A DNA stretch of 64,000 nt from Rhodoferax sp. U11-2br (lineage in GTDB: Bacteria; Pseudomonadota; Gammaproteobacteria; Burkholderiales; Burkholderiaceae_C). The stretch is from assembly GCF_018619435.1 (NCBI RefSeq), contig NZ_JAHFZF010000004.1:1-64000 (forward strand), given 5' to 3'. The translations under genes and the position numbers were made by a program. The notes beneath the pieces were generated by a model. It searched no databases and was not told where the DNA came from. It saw nothing but the letters and a program-made list of their open reading frames with translations. Every line of letters starts with the position of its first letter. Positions within the stretch are counted from its first letter, which is position 1. Positions 8,648 to 18,468 of this stretch are shown one piece after another.

Positions 8648-8872
8648 ATGAAAAACGTCACCATCACCGTCGAAGACAGCACCCTGGAGTGGGTGCGGAT
8701 CGAGGCGGCGCGGCGCAACACCAGTGTGTCGCGGCTGGTGGGTGAGATGCTCACCGAGAAGATGCAGTTTGACGATGCCTACACCCGTGCGCAGCGCGAC
8801 TGGGAGGCTGACACCTCCAGCTTCAACGCAGGCGGCAAGGCCTACCCGGTGCGTGGGGGGCAGCATGGCTAG
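8648..8872 (+). CDS. Ribbon-helix-helix antitoxin
   Basis: A 74-residue protein opening MKNVTITVEDSTLEWVRIEA, a beta-strand then helix typical of ribbon-helix-helix repressors, followed by RRNTSVSRLVGEML and an acidic C-terminal tail. It overlaps the downstream PIN toxin start by eight bases. Tandem palindromes immediately upstream are its likely operator. By family and context it neutralises the toxin and represses the operon. Confidence 0.85.
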   Translation: MKNVTITVEDSTLEWVRIEAARRNTSVSRLVGEMLTEKMQFDDAYTRAQRDWEADTSSFNAGGKAYPVRGGQHG

Positions 8873-9341
8873 CCCGTTGGACGCCACCGGCGCCATCGTT
8901 TTTGTGGACACCAACGTGTTGTTGATGGCCGACGATGCGTTTGACACCACCCGCCAGGCCCGTGTGCGTGACTGGTTGCAGGCGCTGTGGCAGCGTCGCG
9001 CCGGGCGTGTCAGCACGCAGGTGCTGAGCGCGTATTACGTCAGCGCCACGCAGCACTTTGGCATGCCGCAGGGTGACGCCCGCGCCAAGCTGCGTCGTTA
9101 CCAGCTCTGGCAGCCCTGGCAGATTGACCACCAGACGGTGGAAACCGCCTGGGGGGTGGAGGCCCGTTTTGGCCTGCCTTATTGGGACGCGCTGATCGTC
9201 GCCGCCGCCGCGCAAAGTGGCGCCAGCCATGTGTTGTCGCTTGACTTGACGCACGGCCAGCAGATCGATGGTGTGACCATTCTGAGCCCGCTGCAAGCCA
9301 CGCCGCTAGAGCTGGGTCTGACACTGGCGCTGGCCGACTGA
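8865..9341 (+). CDS. PIN-domain toxin (VapC-like ribonuclease)
   Basis: A 158-residue PIN protein. The first acidic motif is FVDTNVLLMADD, with Asp at about residue 15. The late motif LPYWDALIVAAAAQSGASHVLSLD gives the C-terminal acidic residues. It differs in sequence from the FitB-like toxin at 3549, so this is not a local duplication. The ATG at 8865 is chosen because it overlaps the antitoxin end and because the conserved strand begins ten residues later. hisC follows after 22 bases, so readthrough from the toxin-antitoxin promoter into hisC-E is possible. Confidence 0.87.
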   Translation: MASPLDATGAIVFVDTNVLLMADDAFDTTRQARVRDWLQALWQRRAGRVSTQVLSAYYVSATQHFGMPQGDARAKLRRYQLWQPWQIDHQTVETAWGVEARFGLPYWDALIVAAAAQSGASHVLSLDLTHGQQIDGVTILSPLQATPLELGLTLALAD

Positions 9342-9363
9342 TTTTTTGAAAAGTGATTACCTG

Positions 9364-10497
9364 ATGCCTGCGAACGACCCCATCACACCCCCCGCGCTGG
9401 ACGCGCTGATCCAGCGCCGCATCCGCCCCGACGTGTTGGCCATGCACGCCTACACCGTGCAAAACGCCACCGGCCTGGTCAAGCTGGACGCCATGGAGAA
9501 CCCGCACCGGCTCTCGCCCGAGTTGCAGGCTGAGTTGGGTCAGCGCCTGGGCGCGGTGGCGCTTAACCGTTACCCCGGCCCACGCATCACTGATCTGATG
9601 GTTGCGCTGCAGCAGCACGCCGCGCTGCCCGAGGGTTATGAACTGATGCTGGGCAATGGTTCGGACGAACTCATCAGCCTGCTGGCACTGGCCTGCGCGG
9701 TGCCACCGTCGGACGCCAACGGCCACAAAAAGGCCGTGGTGCTGGCGCCCGAGCCGGGGTTTGTCATGTACGCCATGAGTGCGCAGTTGCAGGGGCTGGA
9801 CTACGTGGGTGTGCCGCTGACGGCCGATTTCGAGCTGGATCTGCCCGCGATGCTGGCCGCCATTGATCAACACCAGCCCGCCATCACCTTCCTGGCTTAC
9901 CCCAACAACCCCACGGCCAATTTGTGGGACGACGAGGCCATGGAGGCAGTCATCAGCGCCGCCGGAGAGCAGGGCGGTCTGGTGGTGATTGACGAGGCTT
10001 ACCAACCCTTTGCGACCAAGAGTTACGCCGACCGCCTGACCCGCCACCCGCACGTGCTGCTGCTGCGCACGCTCAGCAAGTTTGGCCTGGCCGGTGTGCG
10101 CCTGGGTTACCTGGTGGGACAGCAGGCGCTGATTGGTCAGCTCGACAAGGTGCGCCCGCCCTACAACGTGAGTGTGCTCAACTGCGAGGCCGCGTTATTT
10201 GCGCTGGAACACCAGGCCGTGTTTGAGCAGCAGGCGCAGGACATCTGCCGCCAGCGTGAGCAGTTGTTGACCGTGCTGGCCGAGTTTCCCGGTGTGACCG
10301 TGTTCCCGAGCCAGGCCAACATGATCCTGATCCGGGTGCCGGATGCCCCAAAAACCTTTGAGGGCATGAAAGCCCGGGGTGTGCTGGTCAAGAACGTTTC
10401 TAAAATGCATGCACTGTTGAACAACTGCCTGCGCCTGACGGTAGGCACCTCGCCCGAAAACCACCAGATGCTGGCCGCCCTGGAAGCCTCACTATGA
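9364..10497 (+). CDS. hisC: Histidinol-phosphate aminotransferase
   Basis: HisC converts imidazole-acetol phosphate to histidinol phosphate using PLP and glutamate. The 377-residue product has the class I/II aminotransferase hallmarks: [10 protein letters not shown], the AYPNNPTAN asparagine loop, VVIDEAY, and the PLP Schiff-base Lys in [17 protein letters not shown] at about residue 239. The ATG at 9364 is preferred to a TTG at 9346 for the usual N-terminus. It starts the compact hisC-B run and overlaps hisB by ATGA. Confidence 0.96.
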   Translation: MPANDPITPPALDALIQRRIRPDVLAMHAYTVQNATGLVKLDAMENPHRLSPELQAELGQRLGAVALNRYPGPRITDLMVALQQHAALPEGYELMLGNGSDELISLLALACAVPPSDANGHKKAVVLAPEPGFVMYAMSAQLQGLDYVGVPLTADFELDLPAMLAAIDQHQPAITFLAYPNNPTANLWDDEAMEAVISAAGEQGGLVVIDEAYQPFATKSYADRLTRHPHVLLLRTLSKFGLAGVRLGYLVGQQALIGQLDKVRPPYNVSVLNCEAALFALEHQAVFEQQAQDICRQREQLLTVLAEFPGVTVFPSQANMILIRVPDAPKTFEGMKARGVLVKNVSKMHALLNNCLRLTVGTSPENHQMLAALEASL

Positions 10498-11132
10498 CCA
10501 ACTACCCGCTGACTGAACTTCCTGAAACCCCGGCCACCAGCGTGCCGCGCATCGCCGAGCTGGCGCGCAACACGGCAGAGACCCAGGTGTCGGTGCGTGT
10601 CAACCTGGACGGCACCGGTGTCTCGCGCCTGCACACCGGCATCGGTTTTTTTGACCACATGCTCGACCAGATTGCCCGCCATGGCCTGATTGACCTGGAC
10701 ATCGACGCCGAGGGTGACTTGCACATCGACGGCCACCACACGGTGGAAGACGTGGGCATCACGCTGGGCCAGGCGGTGCACAAGGCGATTGGTGACAAAA
10801 AAGGCATCCGCCGTTACGGCCACGCCTATGTGCCGCTGGACGAGGCGCTGTCACGGGTGGTGATCGACTTCTCAGGTCGTCCCGGCTTGGTGATGGATGT
10901 GAAGTTCTCCAGCGGCATGATCGGCACGTTTGATTCACAACTGGTGCACGAGTTTTTTCAGGGTTTTGTGAACCACGCCTTTGTCACGCTGCACATCGAC
11001 AACCTCAAGGGTGTCAATGCGCACCACCAGGTTGAGACCATCTTCAAAGCTTTTGGCCGCGCGTTGCGCGCAGCCGTCGAGCTCGATGCCCGCGCCCTGG
11101 GCAGCATCCCGTCGACCAAGGGTTCTTTGTAA
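10494..11132 (+). CDS. hisB: Imidazoleglycerol-phosphate dehydratase
   Basis: Monofunctional HisB dehydrates imidazole glycerol phosphate. The 212-residue product shows the paired metal-binding histidine motifs: [27 protein letters not shown], and near the end [23 protein letters not shown]. It lacks the N-terminal phosphatase domain of the enteric HisB fusion, so histidinol-phosphate phosphatase must be a separate gene elsewhere. It is translationally coupled to hisC by a four-base overlap. Confidence 0.96.
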   Translation: MTNYPLTELPETPATSVPRIAELARNTAETQVSVRVNLDGTGVSRLHTGIGFFDHMLDQIARHGLIDLDIDAEGDLHIDGHHTVEDVGITLGQAVHKAIGDKKGIRRYGHAYVPLDEALSRVVIDFSGRPGLVMDVKFSSGMIGTFDSQLVHEFFQGFVNHAFVTLHIDNLKGVNAHHQVETIFKAFGRALRAAVELDARALGSIPSTKGSL

Positions 11133-11139
11133 ATACTAT

Positions 11140-11190
11140 GCACAATCGACCTCTGGCCCTTGTAGATCTTGCCTAGGTAGCTATGGATGT
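11140..11190 (-). repeat. Dispersed palindromic repeat, copy 5, overlapping the hisH start
   Basis: On the minus strand it reads ATAGCTACCTAGGCAAG, a short loop, CAAGGGCCAGAGGTCGATT. The ATAGCT block lies directly at the hisH ATG (11183), so the first codons of hisH are repeat-derived or the true start is further in. Confidence 0.68.
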
Positions 11191-11890
11191 AATAGTGAAG
11201 AACAGTCTCAGAAAAACCGTGGCCGTGGTCGACTACGGCATGGGTAATTTGCGATCCGTCACCAACGCGGTGCTGGCCGCCGCCCGTGGTGCGCAGGTTG
11301 ATGTGATCTGGACGCAGCGCCCCGAAGAAGTCATGGCCGCCGAGCGTGTGGTCTTGCCCGGCCAGGGCGCGATCCGTGATTGCATGCGTGAGTTGCACGA
11401 CTCCGGCATGTACGCCGCCGTGAAACACGCGCTGGCCAACAAGCCGGTGATGGGGGTCTGTGTCGGCATGCAGATGCTGCTGGACCACAGCCAGGAAGGT
11501 GATGACGGAGAGGGCGGGCAGGGCACGCCTTGCTTGGGCCAGATCCATGGCGAGGTGATCAAATTTGACCTGGCTGGGCAGCAGCAGCCCGACGGCAGCC
11601 GTTACAAGGTGCCGCAGATGGGCTGGAACCAGGTCTACCAGACGCGCCATGACGGCGCCGCGCCGCATCCGATCTGGGACGGTGTGCCCGACGGCAGCTA
11701 TTTCTACTTTGTGCACAGTTTTTACGCCAAACCGTCAGATACACGCCACAGCGTGGGCGAGACAGACTATGGCCAGCGCTTCAGTTCGGCCATTGCACGT
11801 GATAATATTTTTGCGACACAGTTCCATCCTGAAAAAAGTGCTGACCACGGCTTGGCCCTGTACCGCAACTTTCTCCACTGGCATCCCTGA
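11183..11890 (+). CDS. hisH: Imidazole glycerol phosphate synthase, glutaminase subunit
   Basis: HisH hydrolyses glutamine and channels ammonia to HisF. The 235-residue product has the class I glutamine amidotransferase triad: Cys93 in [13 protein letters not shown], and His and Glu in [12 protein letters not shown]. The conserved protein begins at [16 protein letters not shown], so the ten residues before it are non-conserved and come from the edge of a palindromic repeat. The start is therefore uncertain. Partner hisF lies downstream after hisA. Confidence 0.95.
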   Translation: MDVIVKNSLRKTVAVVDYGMGNLRSVTNAVLAAARGAQVDVIWTQRPEEVMAAERVVLPGQGAIRDCMRELHDSGMYAAVKHALANKPVMGVCVGMQMLLDHSQEGDDGEGGQGTPCLGQIHGEVIKFDLAGQQQPDGSRYKVPQMGWNQVYQTRHDGAAPHPIWDGVPDGSYFYFVHSFYAKPSDTRHSVGETDYGQRFSSAIARDNIFATQFHPEKSADHGLALYRNFLHWHP

Positions 11891-12027
11891 ACGAGCTTCA
11901 TCTGACGTCTGTCATGTCTGCGAACCACTGTTTGGCAATCGCCCTGCGCCGGGCATGAATCTGCGCACCTCCCGTTCAGCTTATCGGTTTCTTCTCGTTT
12001 TTCCCCCACTCTCACCTACGAAGCATC

Positions 12028-12768
12028 ATGCTTTTAATTCCTGCGATTGATCTCAAAGACGGCCATTGTGTGCGCCTGCAACAGGGCGATATGGCACTTG
12101 CCACCACGTTTAGCGAGGAGCCATCGGTGATGGCCCGCAGCTGGGTGGACAAGGGTGCACGGCGCCTGCATCTGGTCGATCTGAACGGGGCGTTTGCCGG
12201 GCACCCAAAAAACGAGGCTGCCATCCGCAAGATCCTCAAAGCGGTGGGCAGCGAGGTGGATGTGCAGCTGGGCGGCGGCATCCGCGACCTGGACACCATC
12301 GAGCGTTATCTGGACGCGGGCCTGCGCTACGTGATCATCGGCACCGCAGCGGTGCGCAACCCCGGTTTCCTGCAGGACGCCTGCACCGCCTTTGGTGGCC
12401 ACATCATCGTCGGTCTGGACGCCAAGGACGGTAAGGTCGCCACCGACGGCTGGAGCAAACTCACCCGCCACGATGTGATCGACATGGGCAAGAAGTTTGA
12501 AGACTTTGGTGTCGAATCCATCATTTACACCGACATCGGCCGCGACGGCATGCTCAGCGGCATCAACATCGAAGCCACCGTGCGCCTGGCGCAGGCACTC
12601 ACCATTCCGGTGATCGCCTCTGGTGGTCTGTCCAACCTGACCGACATCGAAGCCCTGTGCGCGGTGGAAGAGGAGGGTGTCGAAGGTGTCATCTGCGGCC
12701 GCGCCATCTACAGCGGCGACCTCGACTTTGAAGCTGCTCAGACGCGTGCTGACGAGTTGAACGGCTGA
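12028..12768 (+). CDS. hisA: Phosphoribosylformimino-AICAR phosphate isomerase
   Basis: HisA isomerises ProFAR to PRFAR by an Amadori rearrangement. The 246-residue beta/alpha barrel begins [17 protein letters not shown], with catalytic Asp8. The second catalytic Asp is in [12 protein letters not shown], and the phosphate-binding loops QLGGGIRD and ASGGLSN are present. Its stop overlaps the hisF start (TGATG), giving coupled translation of the next enzyme in the pathway. Confidence 0.96.
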   Translation: MLLIPAIDLKDGHCVRLQQGDMALATTFSEEPSVMARSWVDKGARRLHLVDLNGAFAGHPKNEAAIRKILKAVGSEVDVQLGGGIRDLDTIERYLDAGLRYVIIGTAAVRNPGFLQDACTAFGGHIIVGLDAKDGKVATDGWSKLTRHDVIDMGKKFEDFGVESIIYTDIGRDGMLSGINIEATVRLAQALTIPVIASGGLSNLTDIEALCAVEEEGVEGVICGRAIYSGDLDFEAAQTRADELNG

Positions 12769-13568
12769 TGCTGGCCAAACGCATCATCCCCTGCCTGGAC
12801 GTCACGGGTGGCCGGGTTGTCAAAGGTGTCAACTTTGTCGAGCTGCGTGATGCCGGTGACCCGGTCGAAATCGCCGCGCGTTACAACGACCAGGGCGCCG
12901 ACGAACTCACTTTTCTGGACATCACCGCCACCAGCGACGGGCGCGACCTGATCCTGCACATCATCGAAGCGGTGGCCAGCCAGGTGTTCATTCCGCTCAC
13001 CGTGGGTGGGGGTGTGCGCACGGTGGAAGACGTGCGCCGCCTGCTCAACGCGGGTGCCGACAAGACCAGTTTCAACTCGGCAGCAATTGCCAACCCGCAG
13101 GTCATTCGTGATGCCTCGCGCAAATACGGAGCCCAGTGCATTGTGGTCGCCATCGATGCCAAACGCCGCACGGCGGAAGACGCTTTGCGGCTTGACGCCA
13201 ACGGGCAACCTCTCGGCGAGGGCTGGGACGTCTACAGCCACGGCGGGCGCAAAAACACAGGGCTGGACGCGGTGGCCTGGGCGACCCAGATGGCCGAGTT
13301 TGGCGCGGGTGAAATTCTGCTCACCAGCATGGACCGTGATGGCACCAAGGCCGGGTTCGATCTGGCGCTGACCCGCGCGGTGAGCGACGCGGTGAATGTG
13401 CCGGTGATCGCCTCGGGTGGTGTCGGCACGCTGGACCATCTGGCCGACGGCATCCAGCTCGGAGGCGCCGACGCGGTGTTGGCCGCCAGCATCTTCCACT
13501 ACGGCGAGTTCACCGTGGCGCAGGCCAAGGCGCACATGGCCGGGCGTGGCATTCCCGTCAGGATATAA
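12768..13568 (+). CDS. hisF: Imidazole glycerol phosphate synthase, cyclase subunit
   Basis: HisF uses ammonia from HisH to cyclise PRFAR to imidazole glycerol phosphate and AICAR. The 266-residue barrel begins [20 protein letters not shown], with catalytic Asp11. The second catalytic Asp is in [13 protein letters not shown], and phosphate loops VGGGVRTV and ASGGVGT are present. Length and motifs are normal. It overlaps hisA by one base and is followed by a palindromic repeat before hisI. Confidence 0.97.
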   Translation: MLAKRIIPCLDVTGGRVVKGVNFVELRDAGDPVEIAARYNDQGADELTFLDITATSDGRDLILHIIEAVASQVFIPLTVGGGVRTVEDVRRLLNAGADKTSFNSAAIANPQVIRDASRKYGAQCIVVAIDAKRRTAEDALRLDANGQPLGEGWDVYSHGGRKNTGLDAVAWATQMAEFGAGEILLTSMDRDGTKAGFDLALTRAVSDAVNVPVIASGGVGTLDHLADGIQLGGADAVLAASIFHYGEFTVAQAKAHMAGRGIPVRI

Positions 13569-13622
13569 GCCAAATGTGCCTCTGGCCCTTATGTAATAAG
13601 GGCTGATAGCTATATTTTTTAT
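13569..13622 (-). repeat. Dispersed palindromic repeat, copy 6 (hisF-hisI gap)
   Basis: On the minus strand: A-rich tract, ATAGCTAT, then AGCCCTTATT and CATAAGGGC arms, then CAGAGGC. The arms form a strong hairpin. It could act as an mRNA-stabilising or attenuating structure inside the his operon. Confidence 0.75.
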
Positions 13623-13636
13623 AAGTCATCCTGATC

Positions 13637-14041
13637 ATGGACAATTCTTCCATGAACTATCTCGACACCATCCAATGGGACGCACAAGGCCTGGTGCCGG
13701 TCATCGCACAGGAGCAGGGCACGGGCGACGTGCTGATGTTTGCCTGGATGAACCGCGAGGCCCTGCAAAAAACCGCCGAACTGGGCAGGGCTGTCTATTT
13801 CAGCCGCTCACGCAACAAGCTGTGGTTCAAGGGCGAAGAGTCCGGCCATGTGCAGACCGTGCATGAAATCCGCATCGACTGTGACGCCGACGTGGTGTTG
13901 CTCAAGGTCACCCAGACCGGTCACACGCCCGGTATTGCCTGTCACACCGGTCGGCACAGCTGTTTTTTCAGCGTGTATGAGAACGGGGCCTGGAAAGTGA
14001 CCGACCCGGTCTTGAAAGATCCCGAAACCATCTACAAATGA
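13637..14041 (+). CDS. hisI: Phosphoribosyl-AMP cyclohydrolase
   Basis: HisI opens the adenine ring of PR-AMP, the third step of histidine synthesis. The product of about 134 residues has [30 protein letters not shown], and the metal ligands in DCDADVVLL and [13 protein letters not shown]. It is the stand-alone form, not fused to HisE. A second Met at 13652 ([10 protein letters not shown]) is an equally plausible start. Its stop overlaps hisE by ATGA. Confidence 0.95.
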   Translation: MDNSSMNYLDTIQWDAQGLVPVIAQEQGTGDVLMFAWMNREALQKTAELGRAVYFSRSRNKLWFKGEESGHVQTVHEIRIDCDADVVLLKVTQTGHTPGIACHTGRHSCFFSVYENGAWKVTDPVLKDPETIYK

Positions 14042-14439
14042 GTGCCATGTTGTCCACCCCCTCTTGCGCTGATACCCTGGCCGCGCTGGCCGCCGTGATC
14101 GAGTCCCGCCTGCCCGCACACGGCGGTGACCCGGAGGCCAGTTATGTGGCGCGCCTGCTGCACAAGGGGCCGGACGCCTTTTTGAAAAAAATTGGTGAAG
14201 AAGCCACCGAGGTGGTGATGGCCGCCAAGGATGCTGACCACGGTGGCGACCCGGCCAAGATCGTCTACGAGGTGGCCGACCTGTGGTTTCACAGCATGGT
14301 GGCGCTGGCGCATTACGGACTGAGTCCGGCCGATGTGCTGGCTGAGCTGGAGCGCCGTGTGGGCACCAGTGGCATCACGGAAAAGGCGCAACGCCAGGCC
14401 AAGACGCCTGACCAGTCGCCACAAGGAGCAAGCGCATGA
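14038..14439 (+). CDS. hisE: Phosphoribosyl-ATP pyrophosphatase
   Basis: HisE hydrolyses PR-ATP to PR-AMP, the second step. The 133-residue alpha-helical protein has the MazG-like core [20 protein letters not shown], then [10 protein letters not shown] and [15 protein letters not shown], which supply the Mg2+-binding acidic residues. A non-conserved Ala/Gln-rich tail follows. Both ends show ATGA overlaps, with hisI upstream and the membrane protein downstream. Confidence 0.95.
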   Translation: MSAMLSTPSCADTLAALAAVIESRLPAHGGDPEASYVARLLHKGPDAFLKKIGEEATEVVMAAKDADHGGDPAKIVYEVADLWFHSMVALAHYGLSPADVLAELERRVGTSGITEKAQRQAKTPDQSPQGASA

Positions 14440-14849
14440 CCCAGGATTTTTCAAACGGCCCAAGCGGCGAGTCGCGTGAACTCGACGTGCAAACCCTCAA
14501 TGGCCTGAACGCCTGGGGAACCGTCAGCTACATCCTGCACCTGGTGGTGGCGGTGGCTGCGCTGATCCCTGGTGCGCAAATGGGGCCGCTGCTGCTGGTG
14601 ATCGCGCTGGTGATTGACTTGGTCAAACGTGGCGACGCGGTGGGTACCTGGCACGCATCGCACTTTCGCTGGCGCATCCGCACGGTGATCATCGCCGGGC
14701 TGCTGTACGCGGTGACCGCGCCCCTGTGGCTGCTGTTCATCCTGCCGGGTTGGCTGGCCTGGCTGGCGGTGTCGATCTGGTTCCTGTATCGCATCGTCAG
14801 CGGTTGGATGGCTTTGAACAAAGGTTTGCCAATGGAGATCCCTGCATGA
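14436..14849 (+). CDS. Small membrane protein, DUF4870/Tic20-like
   Basis: A 137-residue protein with a polar N-terminus of about 30 residues and three to four hydrophobic segments (about 30-65 and 80-125). The spacing resembles DUF4870-type proteins: [20 protein letters not shown], then [16 protein letters not shown]. No catalytic residues are visible and the role is unknown. It is coupled by ATGA overlaps to hisE before and the HIT gene after. Such a gene is commonly found in this position in related genomes. Confidence 0.75.
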   Translation: MTQDFSNGPSGESRELDVQTLNGLNAWGTVSYILHLVVAVAALIPGAQMGPLLLVIALVIDLVKRGDAVGTWHASHFRWRIRTVIIAGLLYAVTAPLWLLFILPGWLAWLAVSIWFLYRIVSGWMALNKGLPMEIPA

Positions 14850-15220
14850 GTGAGACGATGCTTGACCACGACCCGAACTGCCTGTTTTGCAAAATTGTGG
14901 CAGGCCAGATTCCGTCCAAGCCGGTGTACCAGGACGAGGAGTTTTACGCCTTTCACGACATCCATCCGTCGGCACCGGTGCATTTTTTGATCATCCCCAA
15001 GCGACACATCCCGTCCATGGCCCACCTTACCGACGAACACGCGGCCTTGATGGGGCGTTTGATGGTGCTGGCGCCCAAGCTGGCGCGGCAAGAGGGTTGT
15101 AATCCTTACCCGGCCGGTGGCTTTCGTCTGCTCTGCAACACTGGGGCGGAAGGCGGGCAGGAGGTACACCACCTGCATATTCATGTCATGGGCGGTCCGC
15201 GCCCGTGGTTACGGGGATAA
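14846..15220 (+). CDS. HIT-family nucleotide hydrolase
   Basis: A 124-residue histidine-triad protein of the HinT type, probably hydrolysing adenosine phosphoramidates. It opens with the [17 protein letters not shown] signature and ends with the catalytic triad [11 protein letters not shown]. The start at 14846 is chosen for the ATGA overlap with the upstream gene and for the standard N-terminus. It sits between his genes and tatABC, a conserved betaproteobacterial arrangement. Confidence 0.93.
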   Translation: MSETMLDHDPNCLFCKIVAGQIPSKPVYQDEEFYAFHDIHPSAPVHFLIIPKRHIPSMAHLTDEHAALMGRLMVLAPKLARQEGCNPYPAGGFRLLCNTGAEGGQEVHHLHIHVMGGPRPWLRG

Positions 15221-15288
15221 TCCCCGGTTTTGGCCGCAGACGTCGCACTTGCCCGTCTAAAATTTCGGCATTCGTTAGGAGCATCAAG

Positions 15289-15522
15289 ATGGGTTCGTTT
15301 TCAATTTGGCACTGGTTGATTGTTTTGCTGATTGTGGTCATGGTGTTTGGCACCAAGAAACTCAAGAACCTCGGCAGCGATCTGGGCGGTGCCGTCAAAG
15401 GCTTCAAGGACGGTATGAAAGACGGCGGCACCACCGAAGAGGAAAAAGCCGCAGCCCAAGTTGCCAACAGCGCAGCAGCCGACAAAACCACGATTGACGT
15501 GGAAGCCAAACAAAAGTCCTGA
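15289..15522 (+). CDS. tatA: Sec-independent translocase subunit TatA
   Basis: TatA forms the size-variable pore of the twin-arginine pathway. The 77-residue protein begins [21 protein letters not shown], one membrane helix, then the conserved [20 protein letters not shown] amphipathic helix and a polar tail. AGGAG lies about 8 bases before this ATG, which decides the start over longer in-frame options. It is first of the tatABC operon. Confidence 0.95.
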   Translation: MGSFSIWHWLIVLLIVVMVFGTKKLKNLGSDLGGAVKGFKDGMKDGGTTEEEKAAAQVANSAAADKTTIDVEAKQKS

Positions 15523-15552
15523 TGGTCTGGTTCGGTTTAGGGCAAGGTTCGC

Positions 15553-16020
15553 ATGATTGACCTGGGTATTGACAAGCTGGCGCTGATTGGTGCCGTGGCT
15601 TTGGTGGTGATCGGGCCAGAAAAACTGCCCCGTGTCGCCCGCACCGTGGGCACCTTGCTGGGCAAGGCGCAGCGTTACGTCAGCGACGTCAAGGCCGAGG
15701 TCAACCGCTCGATGGAGCTTGACGAGCTCAAGCGCATGAAAGAAACGATGGAGGATGCGGCCAAGGATGTCAACCAGACCCTCCGTGACAACGCCACCGA
15801 GTTTGAAAAATCTTGGGCCGAGTCGACCGGTGAGACCCCCGCCATCACCCACGACGGCATCGATTATTCGCCGGTACCCGAGTACCGCCACCCCAAGAAA
15901 AACTGGCGCCTCAAACAAGGCGCTGTGCCCAACTGGTACAAAGCCCGCAATGGTGTGCGCACCAAGGCCTTGTCGGGCGCTGCCCGCGTGGCGCGTTACC
16001 GACCGACCTCTTTCAAGTAA
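15553..16020 (+). CDS. tatB: Sec-independent translocase subunit TatB
   Basis: TatB forms the signal-peptide receptor with TatC. The 155-residue product begins [31 protein letters not shown], the membrane helix and GPEKLP hinge, followed by a long charged amphipathic region (residues 30-100) and a divergent basic C-terminus. Its stop overlaps the tatC start (TAATG). Partner for Rieske-protein export encoded by petA a few kilobases downstream. Confidence 0.95.
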   Translation: MIDLGIDKLALIGAVALVVIGPEKLPRVARTVGTLLGKAQRYVSDVKAEVNRSMELDELKRMKETMEDAAKDVNQTLRDNATEFEKSWAESTGETPAITHDGIDYSPVPEYRHPKKNWRLKQGAVPNWYKARNGVRTKALSGAARVARYRPTSFK

Positions 16021-16817
16021 TGGCAGATTCCCCCAAAAAAGACGATGAACTGGCCGGTAGTGAACAACCGTTTGTCCAGCATCTGATTGAGTTGCGTGAC
16101 CGCTTGGTCAAGGCTGTGATTGCCATTGTGGTGGTTGCTGCGGCGCTGGCCATCTACCCCGGCCCCAGTGCTCTGTATGACCTGCTGGCGGCGCCCTTGG
16201 TGGCCCATATGCCAGAGGGCTCGAGACTGATTGCCACCTCGGTCATTTCACCCTTCATGGTGCCGCTCAAGGTGATGATGATGGCGGCGCTGCTGATTGC
16301 TTTGCCGGTGGTGCTCTACCAGATCTGGGCATTTGTCGCGCCTGGCCTGTATTCCCACGAGAAAAAGCTGGTGTTGCCACTGGTGGTGTCGAGCACCGTG
16401 CTGTTTTTCCTGGGTGTGGCGTTTTGCTACTTTTTTGTCTTTGGCCGGGTGTTTGCCTTCATCCAGAGTTTTTCCCCCAAGAGCATCACCGCGTCACCTG
16501 ACATTGAAGCTTATTTGAGTTTTGTGCTGTCGATGTTTCTGGCTTTCGGCATGGCTTTTGAGGTGCCGGTGGTGGTGGTGGTGCTGGCACGCATGGGCAT
16601 CTTCAGCATCGAGAAACTCAAGGAGTTTCGCGGCTATTTTGTGGTGTTGGCGTTCATCATTGCCGCCATCGTGACACCGCCCGACGTGGTGTCACAACTG
16701 GCTTTGGCGATCCCGATGGTGGCACTCTACGAGATCGGCATCATCGCGGCGCAGGTGTTCATCAAACACACCAAGGCGCCCGACGACGAGGCCAAGACCA
16801 GCACGTCGTCATCCTGA
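16020..16817 (+). CDS. tatC: Sec-independent translocase subunit TatC
   Basis: TatC binds twin-arginine signal peptides in the inner membrane. The 265-residue protein has six predicted helices. Its conserved N-terminus is FVQHLIELRDRLVKAV, with the signal-binding Glu in the first cytoplasmic region. Also present are LYQIWAFVAPGLYSHEK and the late VTPPDVVSQ loop. It ends in a short charged tail. It is last of tatABC and convergent with the protease gene, with 22 bases between stops and no obvious hairpin. Confidence 0.96.
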   Translation: MADSPKKDDELAGSEQPFVQHLIELRDRLVKAVIAIVVVAAALAIYPGPSALYDLLAAPLVAHMPEGSRLIATSVISPFMVPLKVMMMAALLIALPVVLYQIWAFVAPGLYSHEKKLVLPLVVSSTVLFFLGVAFCYFFVFGRVFAFIQSFSPKSITASPDIEAYLSFVLSMFLAFGMAFEVPVVVVVLARMGIFSIEKLKEFRGYFVVLAFIIAAIVTPPDVVSQLALAIPMVALYEIGIIAAQVFIKHTKAPDDEAKTSTSSS

Positions 16818-16839
16818 GTCTTGCTTCTGCCTGCAGATC

Positions 16840-17979
16840 TCACTGCACACGCTGGCGCGGTTTGGGGCGAACACCCGGTGCGATGTTGAGGGTGACCCGG
16901 CCGTCGGCCCGCTGAACCTCAAAAGACTCTGCCTGACCGGGTTTCAAGGCCGCCACGAGGGACAACATCTCTGCCACGTTGTGCACGTCCTGGTTGGCCA
17001 CGCGGGTCACCACGTCGCCGGGTTTCATGCCACCCTGGGCTGCAGGGCCGTTTTGCAGCACGCCGGTGATGATCACCCCATGATCGGCCTTGACGCCAAA
17101 GGTCTGCGCCAGTTCGGCGTTGAGTTCGTTGGGTTCCACACCAATCCAGCCTCGCGTGACCTGACCGTCTTTCACGATGCCTTCCAGCACCATCTTGGCG
17201 GTGGACACCGGAATGGCAAACCCGATACCCATGCTGCCGCCAGAGCGCGAATAAATGGCGGTGTTGATGCCCAGCAGGTTGCCGTTGGTGTCCACCAGCG
17301 CGCCGCCCGAGTTGCCGGGGTTGATGGCAGCATCGGTCTGGATGAAGTTCTCGAAGGTGTTGATGCCCAGCTGGTTGCGTCCCAGCGCGCTGACAATGCC
17401 GCTGGTCACGGTTTGCCCGACGCCAAACGGGTTGCCGATGGCCAACACCTGGTCACCCACCTGCAGGGTGCTGGCATTGCCCAGCACAATCACCGGCAGC
17501 CGATCCAGGTCGATCTTCAGCACCGCCAGGTCGGAGTCCGGGTCGGTGCCAATCACCTTGGCGCGCGCCTTGCGGCTGTCGTTGAGGAACACCTCGATCT
17601 CATCGGCACCCTCGACCACATGGTTGTTGGTCAGGATGTACCCGTCGGCGCTGACAATGACACCGCTGCCCAGGCCCATCTGCGCCTGGTCCTGCTGTTC
17701 ACCAAAGAAGAATCTGAACCAGGGGTCGTTATTCTGAGGGTTGGGCCGGGCATTTTTGCTGATGTTGATGCTCACCACCGCCGAGGAGGCTTTCTGCGCT
17801 GCCAGCCGGAAGCTGCCCGCAGGCACCACCCCGGCGCTGGGTTCGGGTGCCTCCAGCACCGCCACCGCCGAACTCACACCGCGCGATGGCAGCCACCCTG
17901 GTTTGAGGGTGCCCACCACAAAATAAGCGGCCAACAAGACGGTGACCGTTTGTGAAAACAACAACCAAAGACGTTTCAT
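16840..17979 (-). CDS. DegS-like membrane-anchored HtrA serine protease
   Basis: A 379-residue trypsin-like protease with one PDZ domain. Residues 7-27 form an N-terminal membrane anchor. The catalytic triad is His120 (TNNHVV), Asp150 (DPDSDLAVLK) and Ser224 (NPGNSGGALVD). The single PDZ domain spans about 275-365, with a basic tail after it. One PDZ plus an uncleaved anchor is the DegS arrangement, suggesting envelope-stress sensing, though DegQ-like quality control is possible. The gene position next to tatABC and petABC is common in Burkholderiales. Confidence 0.9.
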   Translation of the reverse strand: MKRLWLLFSQTVTVLLAAYFVVGTLKPGWLPSRGVSSAVAVLEAPEPSAGVVPAGSFRLAAQKASSAVVSINISKNARPNPQNNDPWFRFFFGEQQDQAQMGLGSGVIVSADGYILTNNHVVEGADEIEVFLNDSRKARAKVIGTDPDSDLAVLKIDLDRLPVIVLGNASTLQVGDQVLAIGNPFGVGQTVTSGIVSALGRNQLGINTFENFIQTDAAINPGNSGGALVDTNGNLLGINTAIYSRSGGSMGIGFAIPVSTAKMVLEGIVKDGQVTRGWIGVEPNELNAELAQTFGVKADHGVIITGVLQNGPAAQGGMKPGDVVTRVANQDVHNVAEMLSLVAALKPGQAESFEVQRADGRVTLNIAPGVRPKPRQRVQ

Positions 17980-18045
17980 AGAATTTTCTGGGGCGCAGCC
18001 CGCTTTTGTGATGGAATCAAATTGTAGGTTTTGCCTTCCAATTCA

Positions 18046-18417
18046 ATGCCCGCCCCGACACAACACGTCCTTATTTTTGCCGATGCCCCTGCCAAGCCCG
18101 CGCTGGGTGCGCCTTGTAACGGCTGTGGGGTGTGTTGCCTGCTGGCGCCCTGTCCACTCGGGGTGTTGCTGTCGGGTCAGCGCCAGGGACCGTGTCGTGC
18201 CCTGCGCTGGCAGGCCGAGACCAGTCTGTACCGGTGTGATGCCATCACCGCGCCGCAAGAGGTGCTGGCAGCGCGCTTGCCACCCTGGCTGCAGCCGAGC
18301 ACGTCTCTGCTGGCGGTCGGTTTGGGCCGCGTGGCCAAGCGTTGGGTGGCTGCAGGGGTCGGTTGTGACTGTGATGCAGAGCTGGAGCCCGAATCACCTT
18401 CTGAGCAACTGCCTTAG
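18046..18417 (+). CDS. Cysteine-cluster protein, YkgJ-like
   Basis: A protein of about 123 residues with a metal-binding Cys cluster, CNGCGVCCLLAPCPLGV, then CRAL and YRCDAI. These fit the YkgJ/UPF0153 zinc- or iron-chelating fold, shortened. A further CDCD lies near the C-terminus. The function of the family is unsettled. The ATG at 18046 is chosen over a TTG at 18031. It is divergent from the protease gene and upstream of the NIF3 gene. Confidence 0.78.
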   Translation: MPAPTQHVLIFADAPAKPALGAPCNGCGVCCLLAPCPLGVLLSGQRQGPCRALRWQAETSLYRCDAITAPQEVLAARLPPWLQPSTSLLAVGLGRVAKRWVAAGVGCDCDAELEPESPSEQLP

Positions 18418-18468
18418 CGCAGGCGCACGGGCTTATCATTGTGCGCATCATCTCCCCTGGTTTTTGTC

